From Actinoplanes couchii (GTDB lineage: Bacteria; Actinomycetota; Actinomycetes; Mycobacteriales; Micromonosporaceae), in NCBI RefSeq assembly GCF_016862075.1, contig NZ_BOMG01000008.1, positions 1 to 64,000 of the forward strand: a stretch of DNA of 64,000 nucleotides, given 5' to 3'. Below, piece after piece: positions 34,401 through 42,989 of this stretch. Each line of letters begins with the position of its first letter. Within the stretch, counting starts at the first letter, position 1. The translations under genes were made by a program, and so were the position numbers. The notes under the pieces are model-generated. The model had not been told where the DNA came from and did no database searches. It was given only the letters and a program-made list of their open reading frames with translations.

Positions 34401-34996
34401 ACCAGCGCCAGCAGACTCTCCGCGACGCGTGGGTCGGTGAGTGACGCGCCGACCCCGTCGATCTCGAAGGCGGCCGGCAGCAGCAGGTCCAGATGGGGCA
34501 CCGCGGCCAGGTCGCGGTCCTTGTGGAAGGCCGCACCGACCCAGGAGCGGACGACACCGAGGGTGACCGGTGGCTCGGCGGGGTCCTCGGCGAGCAGGGT
34601 GGTCAGGAACTCCCACTCCCGGGGCCGAACCCCCTCGGCCGGGAGCTTGGTGGCGAGGCGGACCCCGAGGTCGGCGGTCCAGGTCAGCCGCCGGGCGCGG
34701 GCGATCGCCACGAAGTCGGTGATCGGTATGCCGTTCCAGTTCGCCATGTCGCGATGCCGGAGCAGGACGGCGGCGCGGGCCGCGGACGGGGCACAGGCGA
34801 TCACCGCGAGGGCGTGGATGCGCGTGAAGTGGCGGCCGCGGCGCCACCACACGTCGTGCTCCGACCGGATGCGCGCGGTCAGCTCGCTGAAGGCCGCGAG
34901 GCGCTCGGCGTCGCTCGCGGCGAGCAGCAGGGCGGTGGCCGCCCCACTGTCGCCGTCGAGCACGCACCGGTCGATCCCGGCCCAGTCGAAGGACAT
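31448..34996 (-). CDS. Large uncharacterised protein with internal repeat arrays (DUF6493-like)
   Basis: A 1182-residue protein with no signal peptide or membrane helix. It starts at ATG 34996 without a clear Shine-Dalgarno. The N-terminal part (1-380) is helical and repeats Leu/Ala/Arg patterns of the HEAT type (HRDMANWNGIPITDFVAIAR). Overall it resembles actinobacterial DUF6493 proteins, but this is from memory of the layout only. Between about 390 and 480, and again from about 750 to 980, are low-complexity insertions. The second holds a 6-residue array (GTASDL and variants) and a 12-residue array (LSERAGSGSGIL and variants). The C-terminus (985-1182) returns to helical sequence. Function unknown. 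The next gene upstream is glycyl-tRNA synthetase. Confidence 0.65.
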   Translation of the reverse strand: MSFDWAGIDRCVLDGDSGAATALLLAASDAERLAAFSELTARIRSEHDVWWRRGRHFTRIHALAVIACAPSAARAAVLLRHRDMANWNGIPITDFVAIARARRLTWTADLGVRLATKLPAEGVRPREWEFLTTLLAEDPAEPPVTLGVVRSWVGAAFHKDRDLAAVPHLDLLLPAAFEIDGVGASLTDPRVAESLLALVVDGRIDREWLLGRTLDRLVRGDRPGHLRPFLALHDRIAPGPAEISGHAADYGRLLVSAPPVVAGLAQRSLRVADEAGLLAVEVLLPVSAETLLRPEKGLVKAQLTWLGRVARREPSRVGEIAATAAVAFGHPALDMQEQALTLVLRHLNDLDPGVLADLAVAATALADVLRPRAGALLITPPSVSALAGPVPAHSSGAVVAAFTTESASVAMSAIASGPASVMGPARATLALSSAVPSSAAPSSRGVPGAGGFAVPVDGSAIAVEGAGGPQVAGVSLMPPGIGSAAELAEEVVALVTAESAIGWERVLDALVRLHAAGERETLATALKPVMHRYDSAFADRDGGRLAFLGETIRTVIGHQPRPAIRRFLLSVAKASTRDVLDRAVFTGPEVVLTLRIAELAVRLSPSSGTNSPPSSGATSPASSGTTSPASSGTDSPVGPSRDPLPFLLATPTHVTGAIDADVLITRLARAEADGWDPPAIDFEQALLRVTPTTGPEVRARAETLSSPSGRRLADWLAAGGLPAPISTRHDQTTTDSVGEVIARRAVVDLRPAHSLSLANGLSPTHGLGPPGNLGTSGGLGPPGNLETSGGLGTASDLGTASDLGTAGGPGTASDVGTASDVGPANCVRPIADLRSAPGTSTSDSADRSTAGSHPTGTDSAPRLSSPGIPDSRATHAGPSSDGAEAGLQPAYAGPPPPSKPVTSLRPALGDSGTLLSERAGSGSGILLSERAGSGSETLFSERVGSRSRTLLSERVGSGRLGLAVSTLVRSSGLYQDGYWFSGDSGRILAMVLPHHREVAAAWMLPELAVLSGDDGLDGALLPVLAEASGPVGPAMGLALAYGLGARGHSGRVAAVDAFLLLAAGSEPFAEQIGIALGDLAADGTVKLLRVVPALTEAHQAGASAAVWTVVRTALPPLLATGPRGLPDLVELATLVAGSFDSSAEIAGPGETDKIAGLAETAARRGSSRLVREARRLSEVLTR
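32124..32267 (-). repeat. In-frame 36-bp tandem array
   Basis: Four copies start at 32124, 32160, 32196 and 32232. Each contains CCGCTCGGA and encodes one 12-residue LSERxGSxSxxL unit of the 1182-residue protein. The last two copies are nearly identical, which suggests recent expansion. Confidence 0.9.
32525..32710 (-). repeat. In-frame 18-bp tandem array
   Basis: Units of 18 bases, such as AACGTCGCTCGCGGTTCC, are repeated, grading into two longer GGTTGCCCGGGGGTCCGAGT copies near 32643 and 32688. They encode GTASD(L/V) and GPPGNL-GTSGGL units in the 1182-residue protein. Confidence 0.85.
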
Positions 34997-35027
34997 GACC
35001 GAACCCTAGAGCCGGGGTACGACATTT

Positions 35028-37982
35028 CTAGAGCCGCAGGTGATCCCAGTCGAGGAGGCCGTCGCCGAGGTCGCGGACGGTGGCGAGCAGGCCCAGGCGG
35101 GCGGCCCGCAACGCCGGGTCGTCGGCCATCACGAACACCTCGTCGAAGAAGGTGCCGACCGGGCCGACCAGGCCCTGGGTCGCGGCGACGAACGACGACA
35201 CGTCGGTGAAGGCGGGCACCGCGACGACGGCCTCGTGCAGCGCCAGTTCGGCGGGTTCCTTGAGCAGCGCCGGATCGTACCCGGCGGGCGTCCCGGCCGG
35301 CACGATCCGGCGGGACCGCTGGACGGCCGCGGCCACGGCCAGGAAGCCCGGGTCGGTGACCGCGGTGGCGAGCTGTCCGAGCAGCACGTCGGTCTGTGCG
35401 GGACGCGCGAAGTGCGGCAACACCGCCCGTACCCGGTCAATCGGATTTTGATCTTCGGTGAGGACCTGCTCCAGGCGCTTGGCGAGGAACTCACCGGCCG
35501 CCGTGAGCACCTCGTCGGAGACCGGCACCGGCTGGGCCGCGGCCGCCATCCGCAGGCCCTCGACCAGGGAGAAGTCGGCCAGCGCCGGGGTGGCGCGGTG
35601 CACCGCGAGCAGGCCGAGCACGGCACGCCGGACCGCGAAGGGGTCGCTGGAGCCGGTGGGCAGGCCGACCGTGGCCGCCAGGCCGACGACCAGGTCGAGC
35701 CGGTCGGCCAGCGACAGCAGCGCACCGGGCACCGACGCGGGCAGCACGTCACCGGTGTTGCGCGGCAACTCCGCCTCGTAGACGGCCTGCGCCACCGGCC
35801 GGTCCTCCCCGGCGTGCAGAGCATAGTCGCGCGCCATCACGCCGGCCAAACTGGTCATCTCCGTGACGAGCTGCGATCCGAGGTCGAATTTCAGCAGCTC
35901 AGCGGCCTTCTTTAGAACAGGTGAACCAAAACCGACGCGCTCGGCGATAGAGAGAGCAAGGGACGAGATCCGGTCGGCCCGGTCGGCCATCGAGCCGAGT
36001 CTGTCAGTGAAGGTGAGGCGATTCAGGTGGGCTTTCATCTCGGCGATCGGCGTCGCGAGATCCGCACGGTAGAAGAAGGCCGCGTCCTCGTAACGCGCCC
36101 GCAGCACCGCCTCGTTGCCGCCCCGCACGAGCTCCACGTCGACCGGCCCGTTGGCCACCGTGACGAACATCGGCAGCAATGCCCCGTCCGCGTCCCGCAC
36201 CGGCAGATAACGCTGGTGTTTGCGCATCACCGTGGTGAGCACCGCGTCCGGCAGCGACAGATAGCTCTCGTCGAAGGTGCCGAGCAGCGGCAGCGGCTGT
36301 TCCACCAGGTCGGTGATCTGGTCGATGAGCGCGGCCTCGCCCTTGACGTCGATCTTCCCGTCCGGATAGACGAGGTCCTGCGCACCGATCACGATCAGTT
36401 CCCGCCGGTCCTCGTGGTCGGCGACGATGCCGTTGACACCGAGCGTCTCGAGGAAGGTCTCGGCCGAGTCGACGTCGATGTGCGGCGGCACGGCGGTGCG
36501 CAGCAGTCGGGTGCGCCGCCCGGCGGCCAGGGTGGAGACCGCCACCGGCACCACGTCATCGCCCCAGAGCGCGGTCAGCCAGCGGACCGGCCGGCTGAAA
36601 GCCAGCTTCGGGTCGTTCCAGCGCATGTTCTTGGCGGCCCGCAGACCGGTGACGACCTGCGCGAGCACGGCGGCGAGCACGGTGGGTGCCGCGCGACCGG
36701 GTTCGTGCTTCTTGACCACCACTGTCGGTACGGTGTTCACCTCCTCGACCGTGACCTCCGCGATCGTCACCCCCTGCCCGCGGACGAAGCCTTCGAGGGC
36801 CTTGGTCGGAGCGCCGTCGGCGCCGTAAGCGGCCTGTGCCTTGGGGCCCTTGACCGTGCGCACGTGATCGTCCTCACGGGCGGCGACGGCCGCGACCACG
36901 GCGATGATCCGCCGTGGGGTGCCGAAGACACGAACCTCGCCGTGCTCCAGCCGGGTGCCCGCGAGTCCTTCGGAGAGCAGTCGCTTCACCTGCTCACGGG
37001 CCGACCGCAGCTCGGCCGGCGGCAGTTCCTCGGTGCCGATCTCGAAGACCAGGGTGCGCGCGCCGTCGGCGGTCTGCACGGCGGCGGCCGGCCGGGCGGC
37101 GTCGGGCGGGGCGACCGTGCCGAGCGGCAGGCCCAGCTCGGTGCGGCGGTCCACCCAGAGCTTGGCGACCTCTCCGGCGAGCCGCCGCATCCGGGCGAAC
37201 TCGGCGGCCCGCTCGGAGGTGGAGACGGCGCCCCGGGAGTCGAGCACGTTGAAGGCCTGCGAGCACTTGAGCACATAGGAGTGGGCGGGCACCGGCAGCC
37301 CCGCGTCGACCATCCGCTGGGCCTCACCGGCGTAAAGCTCCAGCAGCCGCCGGTTGGCCTCGATGTCGGCGTCGTCGAGGTAATAGCGCGACATCTCGTA
37401 TTCGGACTGGCCGAAGACCTCGCCGTAACTGACGCCGGGGGCGTACTCGATCTCCTTGAAGTGGGTCTTCTCCTGCAGCGCCATGATGATGCGCTCGATG
37501 CCGTACGTGATCTCCACGCTGACCGGGTCGAGGTTGAGCCCGCCGACCTGCTGGAAATAGGTGAACTGGGTGATCTCCAGCCCGTCCAGCCAGACCTCCC
37601 AGCCCAGGCCCCAGGCGCCGACCGCGGGGGCGGCCCAGTTGTCCTCGACGAAACGCACGTCGTGCGCGGTCACGTCGATGCCGATGGCGGCGAGGCTGCC
37701 GAGGTAAAGCTCCTGCGGATTGCCCGGGTCGGGCTTGAGGATCACCTGGAGCTGGGTGTGGGTCTGCAGCCGGTTCGGGTTCTCGCCGTAACGGGAGTCG
37801 TCGGGCCGCACGGACGGCTCGGGGTAAACGACACGCCACGGTTCCGGCCCGAGCACCCGCAGGAGAGTCGCCGGGTTGAGCGTTCCGGCACCGACCTCGG
37901 TGTTCATCGGCTGAACGACCAGGCACCCCTGATCTGTCCAATACGTGGTCAACCGGGCCAGTGCGTCCTGCATGGTGAGCAT
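35028..37982 (-). CDS. glyS: Glycyl-tRNA synthetase, fused alpha and beta subunits
   Basis: A 984-residue aminoacyl-tRNA synthetase. Residues 1-290 are the alpha-type catalytic part (TYWTDQGCLVVQPMNTEVGA, EPSVRPDDSRYGENPNR, FTYFQQVGGLNLDPVSVEI). A short Pro/Ala linker follows, and from about 315 the beta-type part begins (VFEIGTEELPPAEL) with HD-like and anticodon-binding regions to the end. Separate alpha and beta genes are usual in many bacteria, while many actinobacteria use an unrelated alpha2 enzyme, so the fused form is notable. ATG 37982 has no Shine-Dalgarno but TAGACT lies 9 bases upstream, so it is probably leaderless. ATG 37973 is an alternative. It is divergent from an acyl-CoA dehydrogenase gene 45 bases away. 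Confidence 0.93.
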   Translation of the reverse strand: MLTMQDALARLTTYWTDQGCLVVQPMNTEVGAGTLNPATLLRVLGPEPWRVVYPEPSVRPDDSRYGENPNRLQTHTQLQVILKPDPGNPQELYLGSLAAIGIDVTAHDVRFVEDNWAAPAVGAWGLGWEVWLDGLEITQFTYFQQVGGLNLDPVSVEITYGIERIIMALQEKTHFKEIEYAPGVSYGEVFGQSEYEMSRYYLDDADIEANRRLLELYAGEAQRMVDAGLPVPAHSYVLKCSQAFNVLDSRGAVSTSERAAEFARMRRLAGEVAKLWVDRRTELGLPLGTVAPPDAARPAAAVQTADGARTLVFEIGTEELPPAELRSAREQVKRLLSEGLAGTRLEHGEVRVFGTPRRIIAVVAAVAAREDDHVRTVKGPKAQAAYGADGAPTKALEGFVRGQGVTIAEVTVEEVNTVPTVVVKKHEPGRAAPTVLAAVLAQVVTGLRAAKNMRWNDPKLAFSRPVRWLTALWGDDVVPVAVSTLAAGRRTRLLRTAVPPHIDVDSAETFLETLGVNGIVADHEDRRELIVIGAQDLVYPDGKIDVKGEAALIDQITDLVEQPLPLLGTFDESYLSLPDAVLTTVMRKHQRYLPVRDADGALLPMFVTVANGPVDVELVRGGNEAVLRARYEDAAFFYRADLATPIAEMKAHLNRLTFTDRLGSMADRADRISSLALSIAERVGFGSPVLKKAAELLKFDLGSQLVTEMTSLAGVMARDYALHAGEDRPVAQAVYEAELPRNTGDVLPASVPGALLSLADRLDLVVGLAATVGLPTGSSDPFAVRRAVLGLLAVHRATPALADFSLVEGLRMAAAAQPVPVSDEVLTAAGEFLAKRLEQVLTEDQNPIDRVRAVLPHFARPAQTDVLLGQLATAVTDPGFLAVAAAVQRSRRIVPAGTPAGYDPALLKEPAELALHEAVVAVPAFTDVSSFVAATQGLVGPVGTFFDEVFVMADDPALRAARLGLLATVRDLGDGLLDWDHLRL

Positions 37983-37990
37983 GGGACCGA

Positions 37991-38020
37991 AGTCTAGGTG
38001 CGCCCGCACGGGGGTAGGTA
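37991..38020. promoter_or_regulatory. Divergent leaderless promoters
   Basis: On the minus strand TAGACT (37991-37996) lies 8 bases before the glyS ATG. On the plus strand TAGGTA (38015-38020) lies 7 bases before the acyl-CoA dehydrogenase ATG. Both have the spacing of a -10 box that starts transcription at the start codon. -35 elements are not clear. Confidence 0.55.
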
Positions 38021-38027
38021 CGCAAAT

Positions 38028-39170
38028 ATGCTCGCCGGAGACCTTTACACCTTCCAGGACCTCCTAACGGATGAGGAGACCGCCACCGTCAAACGGGTGC
38101 GCGAGTTCCTCTCCACCGAGGTGACACCGATCGCCAACGACTACTGGGCGCGAGCCGAGTTCCCGCACCACCTGATCAAGCGGTTCGCCGGGCTGGGTCT
38201 GGCCGGGACGAAACGGTCCTCCCTGCTCGACGGCTGGCTGGCGCTGGAGATGGGGCACGCGGACGCGTCGATGGCCACGTTCTACGGGGTGCACGCCGGT
38301 CTGGCGATGGGCAGCATCCAGGAGTGCGGTTCCGCCGAGCAGCGGGAGCGCTGGCTGCCGTCGATGGCGTCGTTCGAGAAGATCGGGGCGTTCGCGCTGA
38401 CCGAGCCGACCGGCGGCTCCGACGTGGCCGCCGGCCTGCGGACGGTGGCGCGGCGCGAGGGCGACACCTGGGTGCTGAACGGGCGTAAGCGCTGGATCGG
38501 CAACGCGACCTTCGCCGACCTGATCGTGGTCTGGGCCCGGGACGAGGCGGACGACCAGGTCAAGGGTTTCGTGGTGCAGCAGGACACCCCCGGGTTCACC
38601 GCCACCAAGATCGACAACAAGATCGCTCTGCGGATCGTGCAGAACGCCGACATCGAACTGGCCGGGGTGCGGGTTCCGGAGGCCGACCGGCTCCAGGAGG
38701 CCCACTCGTTCAAGGACACCGCGCGGGTGCTGCAGCAGACCCGGGCGGGCGTGGCCTGGCAGTCGGTCGGCGTGATGCTCGCGGCGTACGAGATCGCCCT
38801 CGCCTATGCCGGGGAGCGCAAGCAGTTCGGTCGCCCGATCGCGAAGTTCCAGCTGGTGCAGGATCTGCTGGTCCGGATGGTCGGCAACGTGACCGCCTCG
38901 ATGGGCATGTGCGTGCGCCTGGCCCAGCTGCAGGACGCCGGAATCTACAAGGACGAGCACTCGGCGCTGGCCAAGGCGTACTGCACGACCCGCATGCGAG
39001 AGGTGGTCGGCTGGGCCCGTGAGCTGCTGGCCGGCAACGGCATCGTGCTGGAGTACGACATCGGCCGGTTCGTCGCTGACGCGGAGGCGCTGTACTCGTA
39101 CGAGGGCACCCGTGAGATCAACTCGCTGATCGTCGGCCGTGCCATCACCGGTCACGGAGCCTTCGTCTGA
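38028..39170 (+). CDS. Acyl-CoA dehydrogenase, glutaryl-CoA-dehydrogenase-like
   Basis: A 380-residue flavoenzyme. The FAD-binding strand AFALTEPTGGSDVAA, the WIGNATFADLIVVWAR segment and the helical C-domain (AYAGERKQFGRPIAKFQLVQ) are typical. The catalytic base is Glu in LYSYEGTREINSLIVGRAIT, the position and wording used by glutaryl-CoA dehydrogenases and plant short-chain acyl-CoA oxidases. The true substrate is not readable from sequence. ATG 38028 is probably leaderless. Downstream a hairpin is shared with the convergent secreted protein gene. Confidence 0.9.
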   Translation: MLAGDLYTFQDLLTDEETATVKRVREFLSTEVTPIANDYWARAEFPHHLIKRFAGLGLAGTKRSSLLDGWLALEMGHADASMATFYGVHAGLAMGSIQECGSAEQRERWLPSMASFEKIGAFALTEPTGGSDVAAGLRTVARREGDTWVLNGRKRWIGNATFADLIVVWARDEADDQVKGFVVQQDTPGFTATKIDNKIALRIVQNADIELAGVRVPEADRLQEAHSFKDTARVLQQTRAGVAWQSVGVMLAAYEIALAYAGERKQFGRPIAKFQLVQDLLVRMVGNVTASMGMCVRLAQLQDAGIYKDEHSALAKAYCTTRMREVVGWARELLAGNGIVLEYDIGRFVADAEALYSYEGTREINSLIVGRAITGHGAFV

Positions 39171-39182
39171 GCCCGGCGCCCG

Positions 39183-39215
39183 TGGTCGCGGACCGGACGC
39201 ACCGGCCCGCGACCA
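39183..39215. terminator. Bidirectional hairpin
   Basis: A 14-bp stem with one mismatch (39183-39196 with 39202-39215) and a 5-nt loop separates the convergent acyl-CoA dehydrogenase and secreted protein genes. Confidence 0.75.
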
Positions 39216-39227
39216 GCGGGAGAACGG

Positions 39228-40061
39228 TCAGAGGTATACCTTGCGGACGATCCGCTGGGTGGCGGTGAACGACAGGTTGCACTGGGTCAGCTCACCCGCC
39301 GGGGCGGGGGCGCTGGTCCACTCGAAGTAGAAGCGGCCCCGGGTAAGGCCGGGGTTCAGGTCGAACTCGGCCGGCCCCTGGCCCTCCGGGAAGTCACGCC
39401 AGCCGGGATCACCGGGCTTGAAGGCGTTCTGCTGGCTGTCGGCGAACCCGATCCGGCCACCGGACTTCGGCTGGAGACACTCCCGCGACAGCGTGACGTG
39501 GATGGGCGCCGCGTCGACGAACTGCTCCGGCCCGACCGTCTTGCACGCGGGCAGGCAGGACATCTTGCCGGCCGTCCAGGAGTAGAGCTTCTGATCGGTC
39601 GCGCGATGCGTGTAGACGCTCAGGTACTCGGTGGCGTTCGCGACGATCGCCAGTTTCCGGTTCCGGTACTCGGCGATGTAGTCACCGGAGACGGTGGCCT
39701 TGGTGGACCACCGGAACCGGCCGGAGTTGCTCGCGGTGGCCGACCCCGCGAACTTCCGGGGGCCCTTCTGTCCGCGTACGAAATAGAAATCGACCCGGCC
39801 GGCATTGCCGCTGTCCCGGTCGATGATCCCGGCGACACCGGTGAACACCACGGTCGCGCCCGGGGTGGTCTCCTTCGGCGCGGCGGTGAACTCGATGTCG
39901 GCCTGCGGCTCCGGCTCCGGTTCCGGCACGTCCGCCGCTGCTCCGGGCTCCTCCGAGACGGCAGGCGGGGGCGGCGGGTCCGGGGCCGCCCATGCCGGGG
40001 TCGCACCGGCCATCGAAACGGCCAGTGTGGTGCCGGCGACGAGCCAGCGAGATACGCCCAC
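39228..40061 (-). CDS. Secreted protein with Ig-like beta domain
   Basis: A 277-residue exported protein. GTG 40061 is chosen because GGAGGA lies 5 bases upstream and the protein then opens with a signal peptide (VSRWLVAGTTLAVSMAGATP, ending AWA). A Pro/Glu-rich spacer (about 28-55) is followed by a beta-rich domain (about 56-140: TPGATVVFTGVAG, FRWSTKATVSGDYIAEYR) of the type found in cell-surface polymer-binding proteins. The C-terminal half has four cysteines, two in CLPAC, that probably form disulfides. The family is not recognised. Export and adhesion-like layout suggest an envelope role. Confidence 0.65.
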   Translation of the reverse strand: MGVSRWLVAGTTLAVSMAGATPAWAAPDPPPPPAVSEEPGAAADVPEPEPEPQADIEFTAAPKETTPGATVVFTGVAGIIDRDSGNAGRVDFYFVRGQKGPRKFAGSATASNSGRFRWSTKATVSGDYIAEYRNRKLAIVANATEYLSVYTHRATDQKLYSWTAGKMSCLPACKTVGPEQFVDAAPIHVTLSRECLQPKSGGRIGFADSQQNAFKPGDPGWRDFPEGQGPAEFDLNPGLTRGRFYFEWTSAPAPAGELTQCNLSFTATQRIVRKVYL

Positions 40062-40159
40062 CTTGTCCTCCCGTGGGGTAGTTTCATGATCTTTCAACCG
40101 GAAACTACCAGGGTGGAATAGGCCTTAAGTCACTTATGACGGGTTCACTGCGGGCCGGG

Positions 40160-41683
40160 TCACCCCTCGGCCACGCACACCCCGCCACCAGCGCGTTTGG
40201 CCTGGTACATGCACGCGTCGGCGGCCCGGATCAGCTGCGTCACCTCGGTCCCGTGCTCGGGGAACAGCGAGGCCCCGATGCTGGCGCCGATGCGTACCGG
40301 CTCGCCCTCGATGTCGAACGGCTCCCGCAGCCGCTCGCAGATCCGCTTGCCGACGATGTTCGCCGTGCTCTCGTCCGGATCACCGGTCAGCAGCACCGCG
40401 AACTCGTCACCGCCGAGCCGTGCCACCAGGTCCGGGCGGCGCACCACACCCTGCAGGCGCTTGGCGACCAACTGCAGCAGCACGTCACCGGCATGGTGCC
40501 CGATGGTGTCGTTGACCTGCTTGAACCCGTTCAGGTCGAGCAGCAACAGAGCCACCCGGGTACCGGTGCCGGCGGCGATCTCCACCGCGGTCCCGGCCCG
40601 GTCCAGCAGCATCTTCCGGTTCGGCAGCCCGGTCAGCGAGTCGTGGTTCGCCTGGCGGGTCAGCTCGCTCATGTGCGCCGCCGCGGCCTCCCGCATCCGG
40701 GCGCTGTCCATGATCAGGGTGCCCTCGAAGGCGAGTTGCTGCGCGAAGATCCGGTCCTGGGCGCTCCAGTCCCGGGCGCCGCTGGAGTCACCGCACATCA
40801 CCATGCCGACCGGGCCCTGTGCGGACATCAGCGGCATCGCGATGAACGACTGGAAACCGATCGATTGGACGAAACCACCGGCCCGCACCTTCGTCGAGCC
40901 GGCGTCGGCGACCAGCAGCGGCTCACCCTTCCCGGCGGCGTTGCGCCACACCGGCGACTCGTCGGCCGGCTGCCCCAGCAGATTCACGGCCACCGACCGC
41001 AGCACCTCGTCGGGGAAACCCACCCCGTGCACGTACCGGATCAGGCCGTCCGCGTCGATCAGGTGCAACGCCGCGTGCTCGGTGCGGAACGCGGCCGCGC
41101 ACGAACGGGCCAGCAGCTCCGCGGCCGCCTCCACGTCGCCGGCGTTCATGCCCTGCTCGAACATGTCCCGGATGGTGGAGCTGCTGTGCGCGACGAACTG
41201 CCGCTGCCGTTCCGCCGCCAGCCCCTGCAGGGTGGTCGCGAAGTGCAGGGCCATCGTCGAGATCGTGTCGAGCTGCAGCTCCTCCAGAGCCGGGGCGGTC
41301 AGCAGCAGCACACCGACGGTCTGCCCGCCGATACGCAACCGGATCGCCATCTGCTCGCCGGAGACCACCGGTTTGCCGCCGGCCGGGGCACGGAACACCT
41401 TGCCGGCGACCATCTGGTCCCGTCGGCCCGGCTCGCCGACCTGGGCACTGACCGTCATCATGCCGGTCTCCGAGTCCAGCTCGAAGACGGTCGCGGCGGT
41501 CAGCCCGGCGATCGCCCGCAGATGCGGGGCCGTCAGGTCCAGGACGTGTTGCGCCGAGGGGGTGTCCCGGGTCATGAACGCCACCAGTTCGGCGAGCATC
41601 AGCCCATGCCGGTCCGGTGTCACGAACTCGCCGCCGGCGCCCGCGACGGGACCGGCGGTGTGCATCTCGCTGCCCACGCTCAT
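40160..41683 (-). CDS. GAF-domain diguanylate cyclase
   Basis: A 507-residue soluble protein with two GAF-like sensor domains (about residues 35-165 and 180-325; the second includes HLIDADGLIRYVHGVGFPDE and IAMPLMSAQGPVGMVMCGD). The C-terminal GGDEF domain (about 345-505) has ANHDSLTGLPNRKMLLDRAG, DLNGFKQVND and an intact RLGGDEF. RRPD occupies the inhibitory RxxD position, so product inhibition is likely. ATG 41683 (MSVGSEM) lacks a Shine-Dalgarno. It has no membrane helix, in contrast to the GGDEF pair at 12.5-16.3 kb. It is divergent from the HAD phosphatase gene. Confidence 0.92.
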   Translation of the reverse strand: MSVGSEMHTAGPVAGAGGEFVTPDRHGLMLAELVAFMTRDTPSAQHVLDLTAPHLRAIAGLTAATVFELDSETGMMTVSAQVGEPGRRDQMVAGKVFRAPAGGKPVVSGEQMAIRLRIGGQTVGVLLLTAPALEELQLDTISTMALHFATTLQGLAAERQRQFVAHSSSTIRDMFEQGMNAGDVEAAAELLARSCAAAFRTEHAALHLIDADGLIRYVHGVGFPDEVLRSVAVNLLGQPADESPVWRNAAGKGEPLLVADAGSTKVRAGGFVQSIGFQSFIAMPLMSAQGPVGMVMCGDSSGARDWSAQDRIFAQQLAFEGTLIMDSARMREAAAAHMSELTRQANHDSLTGLPNRKMLLDRAGTAVEIAAGTGTRVALLLLDLNGFKQVNDTIGHHAGDVLLQLVAKRLQGVVRRPDLVARLGGDEFAVLLTGDPDESTANIVGKRICERLREPFDIEGEPVRIGASIGASLFPEHGTEVTQLIRAADACMYQAKRAGGGVCVAEG

Positions 41684-41811
41684 GGCAGTAGGGTCGGCAT
41701 TCGCGGGCCACGGTTGAGAAGCCGAGCGCATGCCACAGGTCGCAATACGGGTGCGGTTCCGGGTCCGGGCCCGATCTGGCCCCGTCGGCCGCGGCACGAT
41801 TGAATCGGCGG

Positions 41812-42474
41812 ATGGGGATCAAAGCACTCATCTTCGACTTCGACGGCCTGCTCATGGACACCGAGACCACCCTGCTGGACAGCTGGCGGCAACTGTGGCG
41901 GTGGCACGGGCTGACCCTCGACGAGACCCGGTTCTTCGCCGACCACGGCGGCAACATCAGCGAGGCGCGGTACGCGGAACTGGCCGCCGCGGTGGGCCCC
42001 GCCTTCGACCGCACGGCCGGGGACACGCGGCGAACCGCGTACCGCGACGAACTGCACCGGACACTCGGCCTGGCCCCCGGCATCGCCACCTGGCTCGCCG
42101 AAGCCGAAGACGCGGGCCTGCGCCTCGCGGTGGCCAGCAGCTCCGCCCGGATCTGGCTCACCACGAACCTGGAACGGACCGGTGACCTGCCACGCTTCGA
42201 GGTCCTGGCCGGCGGTGACGAGGTGGCCGCCCCCAAACCGGACCCGGCGGTCTACCTGCTGGCCCTGCAGCGCCTGGGTCTGCAGCCGTCGGAGGCGCTC
42301 GCGTTCGAGGACACCCCGCACGGGGTCACGGCCGCCACCCGGGCCGGCCTCCGGTGCGTGGCGATCCCCAACGCTCACACCGACCCGTCCCGCTTCCCCC
42401 ACGCCACGTTGCTGCTGCCCACAGCCACGGCGGCTGCCTTGCCCGACGTCCTGACCCAGATCAACACCTGGTGA
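41812..42474 (+). CDS. HAD-superfamily hydrolase (beta-phosphoglucomutase-like)
   Basis: A 220-residue phosphatase or mutase of the HAD IA group. Motif I is DFDGLLMDTE (nucleophile Asp at residue 8), motif II VASSSA, motif III lysine in APKPDPAVYL and motif IV FEDTPHGV. A cap domain occupies about 17-85. The substrate is probably a sugar phosphate or similar. ATG 41812 is preferred over the TTG four codons upstream. Neither has a strong Shine-Dalgarno. Confidence 0.9.
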   Translation: MGIKALIFDFDGLLMDTETTLLDSWRQLWRWHGLTLDETRFFADHGGNISEARYAELAAAVGPAFDRTAGDTRRTAYRDELHRTLGLAPGIATWLAEAEDAGLRLAVASSSARIWLTTNLERTGDLPRFEVLAGGDEVAAPKPDPAVYLLALQRLGLQPSEALAFEDTPHGVTAATRAGLRCVAIPNAHTDPSRFPHATLLLPTATAAALPDVLTQINTW

Positions 42475-42681
42475 CCCCTCTCCGTCGTACGGCACCGAGA
42501 AGTCGAGTCCGCCCCGACCTGGCGCCCGTCCCGCTTCGGCTTCGGCTCCGAAGTTACGCCGATCGTGCCGGGCCGGGCGCGGCCCTGTGGATAAGTCGCC
42601 GCTGTGGACAACCAGCGGCCTACCACCGAGAAGCGCCTAACGTCGTGAGCAACCGGCAACCGCCGAGCGGCAACGGTTGAA

Positions 42682-42835
42682 GACCGCGGGAGGAGGAGGG
42701 GCGCCTGAAAAGGGCTGGGCGGTGCGAAAGGGATGGGGGCTGCCCGGAGCGGATGGGGACGCGGCCGGGGAGGGGTGGAGGACTGCGCGAGGAGGAGGGG
42801 TGGCTGAAAAGGGCTGGGCGGCGCGGAAGGGATGG
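42682..42835. repeat. Duplicated 55-bp purine-rich unit, about 99 bp apart
   Basis: A unit with GAGGAGGAGGGG, GGCTGAAAAGGGCTGGGCGG (or CCTG variant) and AAGGGATGG occurs at 42682-42736 and 42781-42835. It is part of the 1.1-kb gap between the HAD gene and the cellulase. I see no credible gene in this gap. Confidence 0.75.
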
Positions 42836-42989
42836 AACCGCGAATCGGTGAGATCGCGAGGGGGCCGGACCGGGCGAAGGGATGAGACCGCGCGGAGGGA
42901 CGAGACCTCGGGGAAGGGGCGACCGGGCTGGTGCCGGCATCCGTGACCGGCGAGCCCGCGGCGGTGGCGTGGGTTGACGTCGCAGTGAG

